64,000 nt of DNA from the NCBI GenBank assembly GCA_034509925.1, contig CM067526.1:8198244-8262243 (forward strand), written 5' to 3'. Both the position numbers and the translations under genes were made by a program. Below the pieces are notes generated by a model. The model was given only the letters and a program-made list of their open reading frames with translations, ran no database searches and was not told the origin of the DNA. Source of the DNA: Hirudinaria manillensis. Its lineage: Eukaryota > Annelida > Clitellata > Hirudinida > Hirudinidae. Of the stretch, positions 24,027 to 35,300 are shown one piece after another; position 1 is the stretch's first letter; each line of letters opens with the position of its first letter.

Positions 24027-24040
24027 GGTTATGGGCCCAG
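24027..24040 (+). other. Primer-binding site of the Copia element, initiator tRNA-Met anticodon arm
   Basis: GGTTATGGGCCCAG follows directly on the LTR. It is the reverse complement of the anticodon stem and loop of eukaryotic initiator tRNA-Met (CTGGGCCCATAACC, anticodon CAT), not of a tRNA 3' end. Drosophila copia is known to prime from a 5' half of this tRNA in the same manner, so half-tRNA priming is inferred. Confidence 0.85.
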
Positions 24041-24120
24041 AATAGGCTTCAAATAAATCTGTTCACTGCTAGATCGTTTTTATTGTTTTTTTTTTCGGCT
24101 TACAAAACTTGTTTGCGAAA

Positions 24121-27100
24121 ATGGATCTGTCGAAAATTCAAATTAGACCGTTGGAAGGAAAATCGAACTGGTCGAATTGGAAAAGCAGGATGATCGTCAT
24201 CTTTAGAGGTTTGGGAGATTCTCTTGAAATTATTGAAGGAAATTTTAAGAAACCCACGCCAGTAGATGATGCTTCAGAAGAACAACGATCCGAGTTTGAA
24301 CGAATGAGCAAAAAGTTTAAGGAAGCTGATTGCAGCGCATTGATTTTAATGTCGAGCAATATGACAGAAGAAGTTTACGAAAAAGTTCGAAACATGACTG
24401 GTGCGTTTGAAATGTGGAGTGAATTGAAATCGTTATTTGAAGTTGCAAGAGAAGACAAAGCATACGACTTGTGCATGAGTTTCTTCAGCTACAAAAAGAA
24501 CGATGCAGACGACATGGCCACTCACGTCACCAAGCTTAAAAACATTTGGAAAGATTTATCAGCAGAACTTTATAAAGATGAAAATAAAGATTTGTTGCTG
24601 ATTTATAAAGTCTTGGAAACTCTCCCAAGTGAATATTTTTCTTTCTCATCAAGCTGGAAACTGTTAAACAAAGAACAGAGAAATATTGACTCGTTGACTG
24701 TTCATTTGTGTAGTCATGAGAGATCATTGTCTGAGAAGGAAATATTAAACAAAGATCAAACATTTGTTGCAAATCATAGAAAAACATTCCCTGAAAAGAA
24801 AAATGTCTCAGAAAACGGAGAACATTCAAAGAATAGAATCAAGGTTAAATGTTTCTATTGCAACAAAGTTGGACATTTAAAGAAAGATTGCAAAAAGAGA
24901 ATCGCAGAAGAAAAATTAAAGACAAATGTGAGTTCTTCTGGTTCTTCTCTTCTAGCAGTTGAGGTCAATGCAGTTGACTGGACTAACTTTACAGACTCTT
25001 GGTTTGTAGACAATGGAGCTACAAGGCATTTAACGTTTAGAAAAGATTTTCTAAGAGATTATCATGAATTTTCTGAACCACAGAAGCTCCATGTTGCAGA
25101 TGGAAGTGTTCTTGATGTCATTGGAAAAGGCAAAGTAACACTTGAAGCTAACATTTATGATAAAGTTGTTCCACTTGAACTGAATGATGTATGGTATGTT
25201 CCAAGAATCAAGAAAAACTTATTTTCTGTGCTTTCTGCCCATGAAAGAAGAAAAAATAGTGTTTTTACATCCAACATCAACAAATGCAGTTTTAAAGTAG
25301 ACAACACAATTAAGTTAATTGGATCAAGAGAAGAAGGTAATGGCTTATTCAAATTACTGGCTAAAACTGTTCTTCCACAGCATGAAGAATCAAATGTTGT
25401 TGACAGTTCAAAACTCCAGTTGTATCATGAAAGATTCGCACATCAAAACAAGAAACATGTTAAATTATTTTTGAAGAATAATTTGAAAATTAATGTTGTT
25501 GATGATGATGACGAATTTTGTGAAGGTTGTGTTTTCGGTAAAGCACACAGACTTCAATTTGGAAGAAGGCCAAAATCAACAAGACCAGGCGAAATTATTC
25601 ACACGGATGTTTGTGGTCCATTTTGTGAATCTTATTCGAATTTTAAATATTTCGTTCTATTTAAAGACGATTACAGTTCGTTCAGATTTGTTTATTTTTT
25701 GAAAAACAAGTCAGAAGTTCCAAGCAAGTTGAGGCAAGTACTTGAACTTATCAAAAACTCAGGACATAGAGTATCAGAACTCCTTAGTGATAATGGCAGA
25801 GAGTTTGATAATGATGAAGTCAAGGAAATTTTACAAACGAAAGGAATCAGACATCGTTTGGTAATGCCTTACACACCTCAACAGAATGGATGTAGTGAAC
25901 GAGAGAATAGAACACTGGTTGAAGCAGCCAGAGCAATGAGATTAGCTCATGAAGAATTGTCTCAGAAACTTTGGGCAGAATTAATAAATACTGCTGCTTA
26001 TGTTTTGAATAGAACGGGACCTTCATCCATAGAAGGAAAATCACCTTATGAAATTTGGTACAAAAGAAAACCACGAATTAAGCATTTGAGAATAATTGGT
26101 TCAAAAGCTTATATTCACACTCCTAATCAGCTAAGAACAAAGATTGAAAGTAAAGCTGTTAAAGGAATATTAGTTGGATATGAAGGAGATGATGGATATC
26201 GGATACATGTTGCACCAAGCCAGACAATTAGATCGAGAGATGTTGTGTTTGATGAAAGAATGACACCATCTTCCTCTAATACTATCAATGAGAACATGAT
26301 ACCGTCCTCCTCCAATGCTAACAATGAAATAATAACGTCTTCATCCAATGCTATCAATTTGAATTTCTTGAAATCACCTGATGAATGTTCAAGTGAAAAA
26401 GAAACAATTGAAGAAGTTCAAATCAGTCCAAGAAAATTGAGAGATAGAAATCAGATCATGAAGCCAAAACGATTTGATGACTATGTTTGTCTGAATGAAG
26501 CATTGAATGTTGAAGAGCCAGAATCTTATGATGATGCAATAAGTTCTGATAGAAGAAAAGAATGGATTGATGCAATGAAAAATGAGATGAACTCTCTAAG
26601 AGAAAACAAAACCTGGGAACTGGTTGATTTACCTGAAAGAACAAAAATCTTGCCATGTAAGTGGGTCTACAAGACTAAGTACGACTCTGAAGGTCAAATA
26701 GAACGTCACAAAGCACGATTGGTTGTTAAAGGTTTTCATCAGAAAAAAGGAAAGGATTATTTTGAAACATTTAGTCCAGTTGCTAAAAGTGGTACAATTA
26801 GAACTTTATTAAGTGTTGTAGCTGCAGAAGGAATGTCAATGATGCAGTTTGATGTATCCACAGCATTTTTATATGGAGAACTTGATGAAGACATTTACAT
26901 GCAACAACCAGAAGGATTTGATGATGGTTCTAAAAAGGTATGCAAACTCAAAAGAAGTTTGTATGGACTAAAGCAAGCTCCGAGATGTTGGAACAAACGT
27001 TTTGGAAATTTTTTGTTGAATCTTGGTTTTGTGAAAAGTGATGCAGATCCTTGTCTTTTCATTCAAAAGAAAAAGCATAGCAAAATCTTAGTTGCTTTGT

Positions 27101-28044
27101 ATGTCGACGATGGAATCGTTGCAGCCACATCAGAATCAGATCTTAGAGATTTCAAGCAGAAGTTAGAGAAAGAATTCAAAATTGTTGCTAAACCAGCTAC
27201 ATTCTTTCTTGGAATTGAAATCAACAAACAATCTGATGGCTCAATAAAAATCACTCAGAGAAACTTTACTCAAAAGATTCTAGAGAAATTTGGAATGGAC
27301 AAATGTCGCCCATGTCCAACACCCATTATCAAATCTGAGAAGGCAGATGATGTCCGTGATGATCAAAACGAGATCGAATTTCCATACAGATCAGCGGTAG
27401 GCGTATTAATGTACCTGATGACAAGTACAAGACCTGACATAGCGTATGCAGTTAGTATTGTTTCTAGAAACCTAGAAAACCCAACTAGAGATGATGTTGT
27501 AAAGGTTAAGAGGATATTTAGATATCTTCAGGGTACCAGAGATATTGGTATTATTTACAGCAGTTCTAGAAAGAACGAAAATACTTTGATATGCTATAGT
27601 GATGCTGATCATGGAGGAGACACTACCACGGAAAGATCTACGTCGGGTGTTGTTTGTATTTATTCTGGAGGTTCTATCAGTTGGCTTAGTCAAAGACAAG
27701 CATCAGTAGCCATATCAACGACTGAAGCAGAAGTAGTTGCTGCAAGTGAAGCTACTAGAGAAGCAATTTGGTTGAAAAGATTGTTAGAGGACATTACTGG
27801 ATATTCTAATAAACCAGAAATTTACGTTGATAACGAAGCTGCAATTAAACTAGCTGAGAATCCAGAATATCACAAAAGAACCAAACACATCAAGACAAGA
27901 CATTTTTTCGTCAGAGAAAAAGTCACTGAAGGCGATGTGTGTGTCAAAAGAGTCTCATCAGAATTTCAGATTGCAGACATATTGACAAAACCAGTTAGTG
28001 AAGAGAGGCTGAACATGCTGAAGGACAGAATGGGACTTAAATAA
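24121..28044 (+). CDS. Copia Gag-Pol polyprotein (1307 aa, intact)
   Basis: The first ATG of the frame is at 24121; the 12 bases before it are open but begin with TTG. Domains in order: Gag with a CCHC zinc knuckle near residues 243-256; aspartic protease with DNGA at 297-300, where DSGA or DTGA is more common; GAG-pre-integrase HHCC finger near 435-480; integrase core with D496, D557 and E593 (spacings 60 and 35, a DD35E triad); reverse transcriptase with YVDD at 994-997; RNase H from about 1155 to the end. Length fits Copia polyproteins. Translation ends 31 bases before the 3' LTR. The single frame means Gag and Pol are not separated by a frameshift, as in most Copia elements. Confidence 0.96.
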   Translation: MDLSKIQIRPLEGKSNWSNWKSRMIVIFRGLGDSLEIIEGNFKKPTPVDDASEEQRSEFERMSKKFKEADCSALILMSSNMTEEVYEKVRNMTGAFEMWSELKSLFEVAREDKAYDLCMSFFSYKKNDADDMATHVTKLKNIWKDLSAELYKDENKDLLLIYKVLETLPSEYFSFSSSWKLLNKEQRNIDSLTVHLCSHERSLSEKEILNKDQTFVANHRKTFPEKKNVSENGEHSKNRIKVKCFYCNKVGHLKKDCKKRIAEEKLKTNVSSSGSSLLAVEVNAVDWTNFTDSWFVDNGATRHLTFRKDFLRDYHEFSEPQKLHVADGSVLDVIGKGKVTLEANIYDKVVPLELNDVWYVPRIKKNLFSVLSAHERRKNSVFTSNINKCSFKVDNTIKLIGSREEGNGLFKLLAKTVLPQHEESNVVDSSKLQLYHERFAHQNKKHVKLFLKNNLKINVVDDDDEFCEGCVFGKAHRLQFGRRPKSTRPGEIIHTDVCGPFCESYSNFKYFVLFKDDYSSFRFVYFLKNKSEVPSKLRQVLELIKNSGHRVSELLSDNGREFDNDEVKEILQTKGIRHRLVMPYTPQQNGCSERENRTLVEAARAMRLAHEELSQKLWAELINTAAYVLNRTGPSSIEGKSPYEIWYKRKPRIKHLRIIGSKAYIHTPNQLRTKIESKAVKGILVGYEGDDGYRIHVAPSQTIRSRDVVFDERMTPSSSNTINENMIPSSSNANNEIITSSSNAINLNFLKSPDECSSEKETIEEVQISPRKLRDRNQIMKPKRFDDYVCLNEALNVEEPESYDDAISSDRRKEWIDAMKNEMNSLRENKTWELVDLPERTKILPCKWVYKTKYDSEGQIERHKARLVVKGFHQKKGKDYFETFSPVAKSGTIRTLLSVVAAEGMSMMQFDVSTAFLYGELDEDIYMQQPEGFDDGSKKVCKLKRSLYGLKQAPRCWNKRFGNFLLNLGFVKSDADPCLFIQKKKHSKILVALYVDDGIVAATSESDLRDFKQKLEKEFKIVAKPATFFLGIEINKQSDGSIKITQRNFTQKILEKFGMDKCRPCPTPIIKSEKADDVRDDQNEIEFPYRSAVGVLMYLMTSTRPDIAYAVSIVSRNLENPTRDDVVKVKRIFRYLQGTRDIGIIYSSSRKNENTLICYSDADHGGDTTTERSTSGVVCIYSGGSISWLSQRQASVAISTTEAEVVAASEATREAIWLKRLLEDITGYSNKPEIYVDNEAAIKLAENPEYHKRTKHIKTRHFFVREKVTEGDVCVKRVSSEFQIADILTKPVSEERLNMLKDRMGLK

Positions 28045-28075
28045 TAATTCGGTGGATTTTAACAAAATGAGAAGG

Positions 28076-28240
28076 TGTTGAGTTTTTATGCTTAAAAACT
28101 TGTTTTGTTAAAATAGTTTGAATTATTATATTAATGGTTTTTGGTTCCGCTCTCCTTTGTTTCGCTTCTTCTTCCTGTGAATAAAGATGGTCTGGTGTAG
28201 TTGGACTTTGAATTCGATATATTTGAGGTTTATTTCAACA
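28076..28240 (+). repeat. 3' LTR of the Copia element
   Basis: 165 bases, same as the 5' LTR, followed by the right target-site copy AATAT at 28241-28245. Confidence 0.97.
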
Positions 28241-28245
28241 AATAT

Positions 28246-29199
28246 GATAACAACAGGCTTTATTAATACACCATTAAATTATTGACAATGAATACGAAGA
28301 GATTGGTAAAATGTCAAACAAAAGCTTTATCATAAATTACAATCGCAAAATAAGGATGATCTTTCAGCACTCACTTATCATTCGGTCAAGTGTAAGTGAT
28401 GAAAATATATTCTAAGAGTACTTTAAAATTTGGTACTTTCCACAAAAATTACGAACTTTAAAAAAAAAAACGTTGGTAGGATCCACAAAGGATAATATAA
28501 TACAGTAAACAGGCTCAAGGGGCGGGTGGAATCTAAGAAATTGAATTGTATTTGTGCATGGCTTTTGGCTTAACATCATTCTTACTGTTGTATACTTAAC
28601 CTGAACTCTTTATGAACAAGAGAAGAATATGTTTTGATTTTAACGTATTTGTTAGTACTTGTAATCTCCACCAAAGCCACCAAAATGGGTACTGATTTAA
28701 TGCATTAAACAAATAAACTTCATTTGAATTATTCTTTCTTTTCAAGTTTAACCTAGTCAATCACCAGTCTACCCATTAAGCCACCCAACCAAGATAAAGC
28801 TATTTCAAGATAAAAGACACTTTTATTAAGTTCAATAAATTTTGTGATATGATTTTTATTCTGAATTTGTATTTTCATTAAAAAATAATTAGAAGTGAGA
28901 GTTAATAAGGGCCACTTAATCAATAAAATAATATTATTACCTTAACGGCTTAATTAGCATTTTGAACTTGTATTTCCAAACAAATGATAACAAGCAATAA
29001 GATTAATAGTAGAAAACTTAAACAGAAACTAAATCTTACTACATCTAAATCTTTATTCAAACAATAACTTCCACAAAACAAAGCATAACATAAAAAATTT
29101 TTAAATTTAATTTACATTTTAAAAGAATGATAAAAATCTAATTCTTAAGTGATATTACAACTTGATATTACAATTGATAGCAACACAATATCAATTCAA
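28246..29199. other. Spacer between the Copia element and ZMYND10
   Basis: AT-rich DNA continuing the pre-insertion spacer; no gene. The part next to 29199 is the 3' flank of the minus-strand ZMYND10 gene, with a minus-strand AATAAA (TTTATT at about 29052) that can be its poly(A) signal. Confidence 0.55.
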
Positions 29200-30537
29200 T
29201 TACTTTGAGTTTGATTTGTTGATAGGCTGCATCAAATCACAAACATTTTTGTGTTTTGGCCAATGTTTGACTTGACATTCTCTTCTGCAATACCATTCAT
29301 TCTGACAACGTGAACACCTTTTAGTGGCAGCATCTCCACAAAATACACATTTGGGTGTTTCATCGATGAAATTCTCAAGATTATCGAAGCTGTATGTGTC
29401 ACTGAGGTTCTTGGCTAAAGCCTGAAATTCTTCACTGGAAGTGTTGAAAAATGTGTCCTTCTGCAGGTTAGCCAACTTTTCCCACTTTCCCTTGTATTTC
29501 TTCAGACAAGACTCTTTAATTTCTGGTAGTTGTTCCAAGATCAAAGCATTTTTTGGTTGTTCAGGTTCATAGAAACTCAGTTGATCCAGAAATCTCTGCA
29601 GTTCAATCAAAATTGGCATTTGATCCAAAAGGAAGTCATTCAATTGTGGCCTCAATCTCAGTAAAGTACTTTTTCGAAAACTGTTGAATTCATAATTGTT
29701 TCTAGTTTCTGTGACCATTAGCTGAAAAAGGGCAATCCAAACCTGTCCCTCAACTTTAGTGAGTCTATGAAAATCTGGATGATCACTTTTTAACCAGTTT
29801 GCACCATCATATTTCATTTGAATTTTTCCATGGTTGCAAATCCAAGGAGGATTTTCAATCAATTGTACTAATAAACTGGGTATATCCAAAATATTAAGAA
29901 CCCTTTTTGTAAATGAGAGTGACAATACTTTCATATTATCTATCATGAATCTGAGGATTGCTAATGACTTCACTGCAATTGCAAATTCAAGTTTTTCATG
30001 TTGCTTTTTCAACTCCTCAACTGATGATATTTGCAAATTTTTCAAATTTTCTTCGGAATTTTTTTCTGTACCTTCACAATAGTGTCCTTTTCCTAGCAAT
30101 TTTGTCAGTTTTCCATAGCAATAGTCAACTAAATCAAGGGCCAGATCACTAAGTGTTTCACATGAACTTTGATGAAATAAAACAGTTTCCAACAAATTAA
30201 CCACAGTAACTTCATGATGAAGAATAAAATAGAAAGGAAATACAACCTCCTTGTCTTCAATCGAATTGATTATCTTAGGAAATATTTTGCACTTCCATAT
30301 TTCTGTTGTTATGGCATCGTACACAAGAACGGGAATCTTTTCGTAGGTAATAAGAAATTCTTTTACAAATTCATCCTCGTTTTGAAAGGCATTACAAAGC
30401 GCCTGCATGTTCAATTTTTCCACATATTCATGCTGTTGGAGCCACTTCCTGGAACCAATGTCTGCTAAATCAAATGTTTCTAAAGATTGCACATAAGCTT
30501 CGGCTTCAGAAGCATATAAAACCGAAGTCTTGCTCAT
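29200..30537 (-). CDS. ZMYND10: ZMYND10, MYND-finger dynein-arm assembly factor, intronless (445 aa)
   Basis: Co-chaperone needed in the cytoplasm to fold and preassemble axonemal dynein arms for motile cilia; in humans its loss causes primary ciliary dyskinesia. The protein aligns with vertebrate ZMYND10 from end to end as I recall that family: the N-terminal QQHEYVEKLNMQA, the HHEVTVVNLLETVLFH and LDLVDYCYGKL blocks, the EGQVWIAL block, and the C-terminal MYND finger. The finger runs 397-433 with C397, C400, C408, C411, C417, C421, H429 and C433, all zinc ligands present. Human ZMYND10 has 440 residues, so the length is normal. The start is ATG at 30537. Oddly the gene has no intron although the flanking genes are densely split, so it may have lost introns or derive from a retrocopy; no poly(A) tract or flanking repeat is seen. 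Confidence 0.95.
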   Translation of the reverse strand: MSKTSVLYASEAEAYVQSLETFDLADIGSRKWLQQHEYVEKLNMQALCNAFQNEDEFVKEFLITYEKIPVLVYDAITTEIWKCKIFPKIINSIEDKEVVFPFYFILHHEVTVVNLLETVLFHQSSCETLSDLALDLVDYCYGKLTKLLGKGHYCEGTEKNSEENLKNLQISSVEELKKQHEKLEFAIAVKSLAILRFMIDNMKVLSLSFTKRVLNILDIPSLLVQLIENPPWICNHGKIQMKYDGANWLKSDHPDFHRLTKVEGQVWIALFQLMVTETRNNYEFNSFRKSTLLRLRPQLNDFLLDQMPILIELQRFLDQLSFYEPEQPKNALILEQLPEIKESCLKKYKGKWEKLANLQKDTFFNTSSEEFQALAKNLSDTYSFDNLENFIDETPKCVFCGDAATKRCSRCQNEWYCRRECQVKHWPKHKNVCDLMQPINKSNSK

Positions 30538-32369
30538 ATCGAAAACCGAACGAAACTTATCGAACTTAGCGTCCTTAGAAACCGCTCGTAGAACGGCGTT
30601 GAAAAGCTAAAAGACCCACTGGGTGGATTATGCAATGCGCATCATTTAAAAATTTGTTGATAGAATTAATATTTTGTATAGCTTAATAAAACAATGTAAA
30701 TTTTTTATAATTGAACAATAATATAAACACAACTTTTTTTTATTTTAGGTATGAACACACAACAGGCTGAGACGAAAATTTAAAAAATTTGAGATTCAGC
30801 TCCTAGACTATTAAAAATCGATGTTCTATCAAGATGTAATTAATTAAATTTGATTAATTAAAAACATATTTTCTCTAAATTTTTCAATTTACAAGTTGCA
30901 GATCTGATGCAAACAAACAGTATAACATTATAAATAAAGTATGTAAGCTTACCAGATTTTGTCTTAAAAAAATATTTTCATTAATATTTTATCTAAATTT
31001 ATTTATATATATCATAATAGTTGTCGAGTGCTAATAATCAGTTAATATTTAACCCTACGGAAATCCATTCGACCAACCAATTTAAATCATTTTAACTCTA
31101 AGATATATTTTAAAAATAAGGACGTATTTCTGTTGCCGCTTGTTTTCTGAAACCCACATCATACCTTCCCATGTGTTGAAACTAATGCAAATTAAACAAA
31201 AATGATTATACTGATTAATAATCTTTTGAACGGTATTGAAAAATTGAAGTAGCTAAAATAATTTACGGACTTTTTCCATCGTAATCACCCTGTTTCACAA
31301 TTTTTTCCTGTAAAAACTCCTTTAAAGGGGCTTTTGAGCCATCAATGATATTGGAATTTTGTTTTTTCATACATTGTGGTAGAACAATTGCGTGGCACCA
31401 TCTCAAATGCGTGAGCCTGAGACGGCAACAATGCAATTTTTAATGTTCGTACTCTCATCTATTTCGATTTCCTTGAGAAGGATCCACCAGACTTGTAGTA
31501 CTTTAGAACGTAGTGATAATGGTGGGTGAGTCTTGATTGTTGATTCTGGAGGTTCTCATGGGTAGCTGTTGTAACTATTGTGTGTAACAGTACTGCAACT
31601 GGCACTTTCTGTGATCACTAAGTACTGGCTGCAAGCCTGGTTGCTACATAGAAATGGTCGTGAGACTAAGTTCTTTCTATTCACGCTGTTCATTAGGCAC
31701 TGAAATAATCGTCTGTACGAAGAAATCGTAATCATGGGCTACGGCTGACATTTGGTGGCATGGGCCGTCCTATGCCTAAGTCCAATGCTGTTAAACAAAC
31801 GGGCATCTCGTGGATGACCAACTCTTAGTGCAACAAGCACTAGACTATCATCATGTATTAGATATGTATATCGAGAAAAATTGCTCCTCTGTCTTAATCA
31901 ATCTTCAAATCTTGCTATGCCGCTGTTCATAACACATTGGTATCTTGTCAAATAAATTAATGAGGATAAATTTTGAAGTCATTGAGGCAGTTTTTGGTGT
32001 TCGAATTTTCTTGACGGTTTTTCTTGAGCAGTCACAATTGGTTATACCAGAAATTACACAACTTTGCTGGCGTTCTGAACTCAAACATTTAAACTTTAAA
32101 AGAAATAAGACATTAAATGCGTTTCATGAATGCTCTTTCTCGTATCCTTCAGTTGTACCTGTTCAATGGGGACCGACAGAGGAATAAATCAGAGTTATTT
32201 CCGTTCAAAGCTACTCATCGTTACCTTTGCCTGGTTCGATTAGTGGTAATTAGCGCTGCTAATGCAGTCGGATTCAAGGTGGGTGGCACTATAAATTGAT
32301 TCGACAACTATTTGGTCAGAACATGCTATCTCGGCAAAAGGATGGAAAATTCAAATATATAAATAAGTT
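30538..32369. other. Divergent upstream region of ZMYND10 and the IP3 receptor
   Basis: 1.8 kb between two diverging genes; it must hold both promoters and 5' UTRs. From about 31380 to 31880 the base composition is richer in G and C than around it, without a convincing reading frame; it could be a leader exon, a control region or a decayed insertion. No TATA box could be assigned with confidence. Confidence 0.45.
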
Positions 32370-35300
32370 ATGGGGGAAAAGTTGGGACCATCGTCAGCTT
32401 TGCATATTGGTGATGTTGTTTCTTTGTTTGGAGAGGATTCTCTTTGTGGATTTCTCTCGACACTTGGGTGATTCTTTGGCTTAAGAACATAAGAACACTT
32501 CATTTTTAATTTCTTCTTTGTCTTTCAGGTTAGTCGACGACAGATGCGTCTTGAGGCCTCAGAGTTGTTTAATAGAAAGTGTCCCAGTAAAGTTTAGAGG
32601 CATGTCTATTTGAGTCCTATTCAGTAAAAGCAATTACTTGATCAAATAATAATATCCATATTTTTGGACGTATTATTCATAATGGTAATAGTAAATGTTG
32701 TTCCAATAATGCTTAACGTAACTTTAAAGCTTTTGTTTGTAACTATAAAGACGTTAATATTTCCTTGCCCTTCAATCAGACTATCTGTTCAGAATATGCC
32801 CGATCAACCGATACTCCGCTCAGAGTCAGTTTTGGAAAGCAGTCAAAGAAAGCAAGTCTAAAAGAACTGATGCAACCATCCTCAAAAAGCTCCAGGCATA
32901 ATAATTACTATTAATTGTTCTGATAAGATGCACATATTTCGCAGCCTATGCTAACTTGTCAGTTCTGGAAAGTAAGGAAGTGATTCAGTAGTTAAAGTTA
33001 TAAAAATGGTTGCTCGTAATTACGAAATAAAGAATATTATGATTTAACATTTATTATAAATTAACGTTTTTTGCTGTTAATTAGAAAGCTGCAGAACAAG
33101 AAAAGAAGCAAAATGAACAAGAAACCAACAAGCTGTTTGGAACCATTATTCCGTATGGAACTGTTGTTCAGGTAGATTTTCCCACTGATAAATGATGCCT
33201 CCAAAAATAACAACGATATCATCATCAACAATAATGACAATTTCTTATTACAAGTTAAAAGAATTAAGCTTTAATTTCAATATTTTAAATAAGGCTTCAG
33301 TTGATTGCAGCTAATTATGAATGAGGAATACAAGTGTTCTCCGACTTTCAGACAGAAAACGATATTCTTGATTAACATAAAATGTTTGCTTTACATCAGT
33401 TATGACTGTCAAATACAATTCGTTAATGAATGGGACCCGCGACCCCCTGTACATCACCCACCCGTCTCCACTTTAATTTTGTTTTCTCATTTTATTGCCT
33501 TTGTTTTCTGTTTTTGTTTTAATTTTCCTTTTCTTCCATTTATCAATGGCCGTAGTTAAAACTTTTTAATGAAATTTTTTAATTTTATAATTTCCATGAA
33601 ATGACGATTTACTTCAACAGCTTTTGCACTTGAAAAGCAACAAGTACCTCACTGTGAACAACAGATTGCCAGCTCTCCTGGAAAAGAATGCTGTCAGAGT
33701 TTCATTGGAGTCGTCGGGAAATGAGGGTTCTTGGATCCACATTCAGCCATTTTATAAACTCAGATCCATCGGAGATAACGTCAGTTATTAGGCTGTAATA
33801 GCCAAAATTATTAAAAGAATTGTAATATTGGTCACCACAATTTATTACAGATCGAGTTACATAATTAAATTTAAAACTATTTTGTTAATATTATCATTGA
33901 TTTTGTCTAGATTTAGTTTCATTAAATTTCAATAGTTATATTTTAGTTATATTTTTACCAGTCCCTTTATAGACATGAATGTACTTTATGAATGTACGCA
34001 AAATGATGGAAGCCACCTGGATGGCACAAAGGATGTCAGTGGATGAACTTTAATATGACTTAATATATATATTTCTATATTTGAATGTGTCTCATTCCGA
34101 AATTTAGGTGATGCTTGGTGATAAGGTGTTACTCACACCAGTCAACGCAGGCGTTCCTCTCCACGCCAGTACCATGGAACTCCTGGACAATCCTGGCTGC
34201 AATGAGGTTGGCACGCTTTCACAGAGAAAATGTTTCGATAGTCTAAACATTAGTCCGATGCAATCTAATGCAATCTGAGGTTAAAAGTAATTTGATATTA
34301 TAACTTAAATTGTAATATGCTAATTTGTTGATTAACCATAATACATTTCGTAAGACCTAATTTCCCATAGTATGGCTAAATATCTATAAATTGCTTTTTG
34401 GCATACTTCATCGTAAAAGCGTATTGACTGATCGCATTAACTTCCCAAAGGTAAATGCTCAGAACTGTCACACCAGTTGGAAGATACTGTTATTTCTGGA
34501 TCACTCAGAATATCAAAATGAAAAGTTAAAAATGGTCAGTTTTTGTGGAAATGCCGTTTTTTTTTCTATTTCTAAGTTATTATTGAATCAGACGGTCTGA
34601 TTTATCTAAAATTGTTTGATTTGTTTAAGCTATAAAATGGTTTTCCTGTTAAAAACCTTTGAAATAATATATTAAAATATGATATTCATTAGAGAAGAAT
34701 AAAATTACCAGGGCGATGTTGTGAGGCTGTTTCATTCAGAACAGGAAAAGTTTCTTACTGGCGATGATTACCGGAAGAAGCAACATGTCTTCCTCCGGAC
34801 GACAGCGAGGAGTTCAGCAGCTGCTGCCACGAGTTCCAAGGCTCTCTGGGAAGTTGAGGTTTGTTTGTCTGTTTTTTCCTAGTTGTAATTTCATTCGGGT
34901 TGACCAAATAGGCAGAGTTCCTGCAAGCGGCAGTTATGGCATCAGGAGCTAAGCATCATCCCCAGTCTGGGGCGCCCATGGGTTATGTAAATTGCGATTG
35001 ACTAAGAAGTGCTTTCATGTCCTGTTAGGATTCCTGAGTTTCTGGACTTGTAAACATCCATTAAAAATTAAATTTCACTTGCTTGGCTTTCGTTTAAATT
35101 TAATTATATTTTAACAAACTAACATAGTTTTATTGACAAGATTGGTTACGTGATGTAAATAAATTAAACTAAAAGTCGAATTACTTAAAAATTATTAAAA
35201 TAATTTTTTCAATAAATTTGGATTCTCAAAGAGGTAAATGCGCTAACACATAGGTGGTGAACTCTGATCCTTGCCGAGGTGGTGTGGGGTATTGGACGAG

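Larger units (their letters stand above)
23862..28240 (+). mobile_element. Complete Copia-type LTR retrotransposon, apparently very young
   Basis: A 4379-base element with every expected part: identical 165-base LTRs starting TGTTG and ending CAACA, a primer-binding site, one Gag-Pol frame, a purine-rich stretch (AATGAGAAGG, 28066-28075 region) just before the 3' LTR, and a 5-base target duplication AATAT at 23857-23861 and 28241-28245. Domain order integrase before reverse transcriptase marks it as Copia (Ty1) superfamily. I find no base difference between the LTRs and no break in the coding frame, so the insertion is recent and could be competent. It landed in the spacer behind P450 copy 4 and breaks no recognised gene. 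Confidence 0.97.

Noticed and set aside
24109..24120. Upstream extension of the Copia frame by four residues
   Set aside because: The codon at 24109 is TTG. The first ATG, in good agreement with Copia Gag N-termini, is 24121.
31380..31880. GC-richer block upstream of the IP3 receptor as an additional coding gene
   Set aside because: All six frames are broken by stops within a few dozen codons and no splice-linked exons with family similarity were found.
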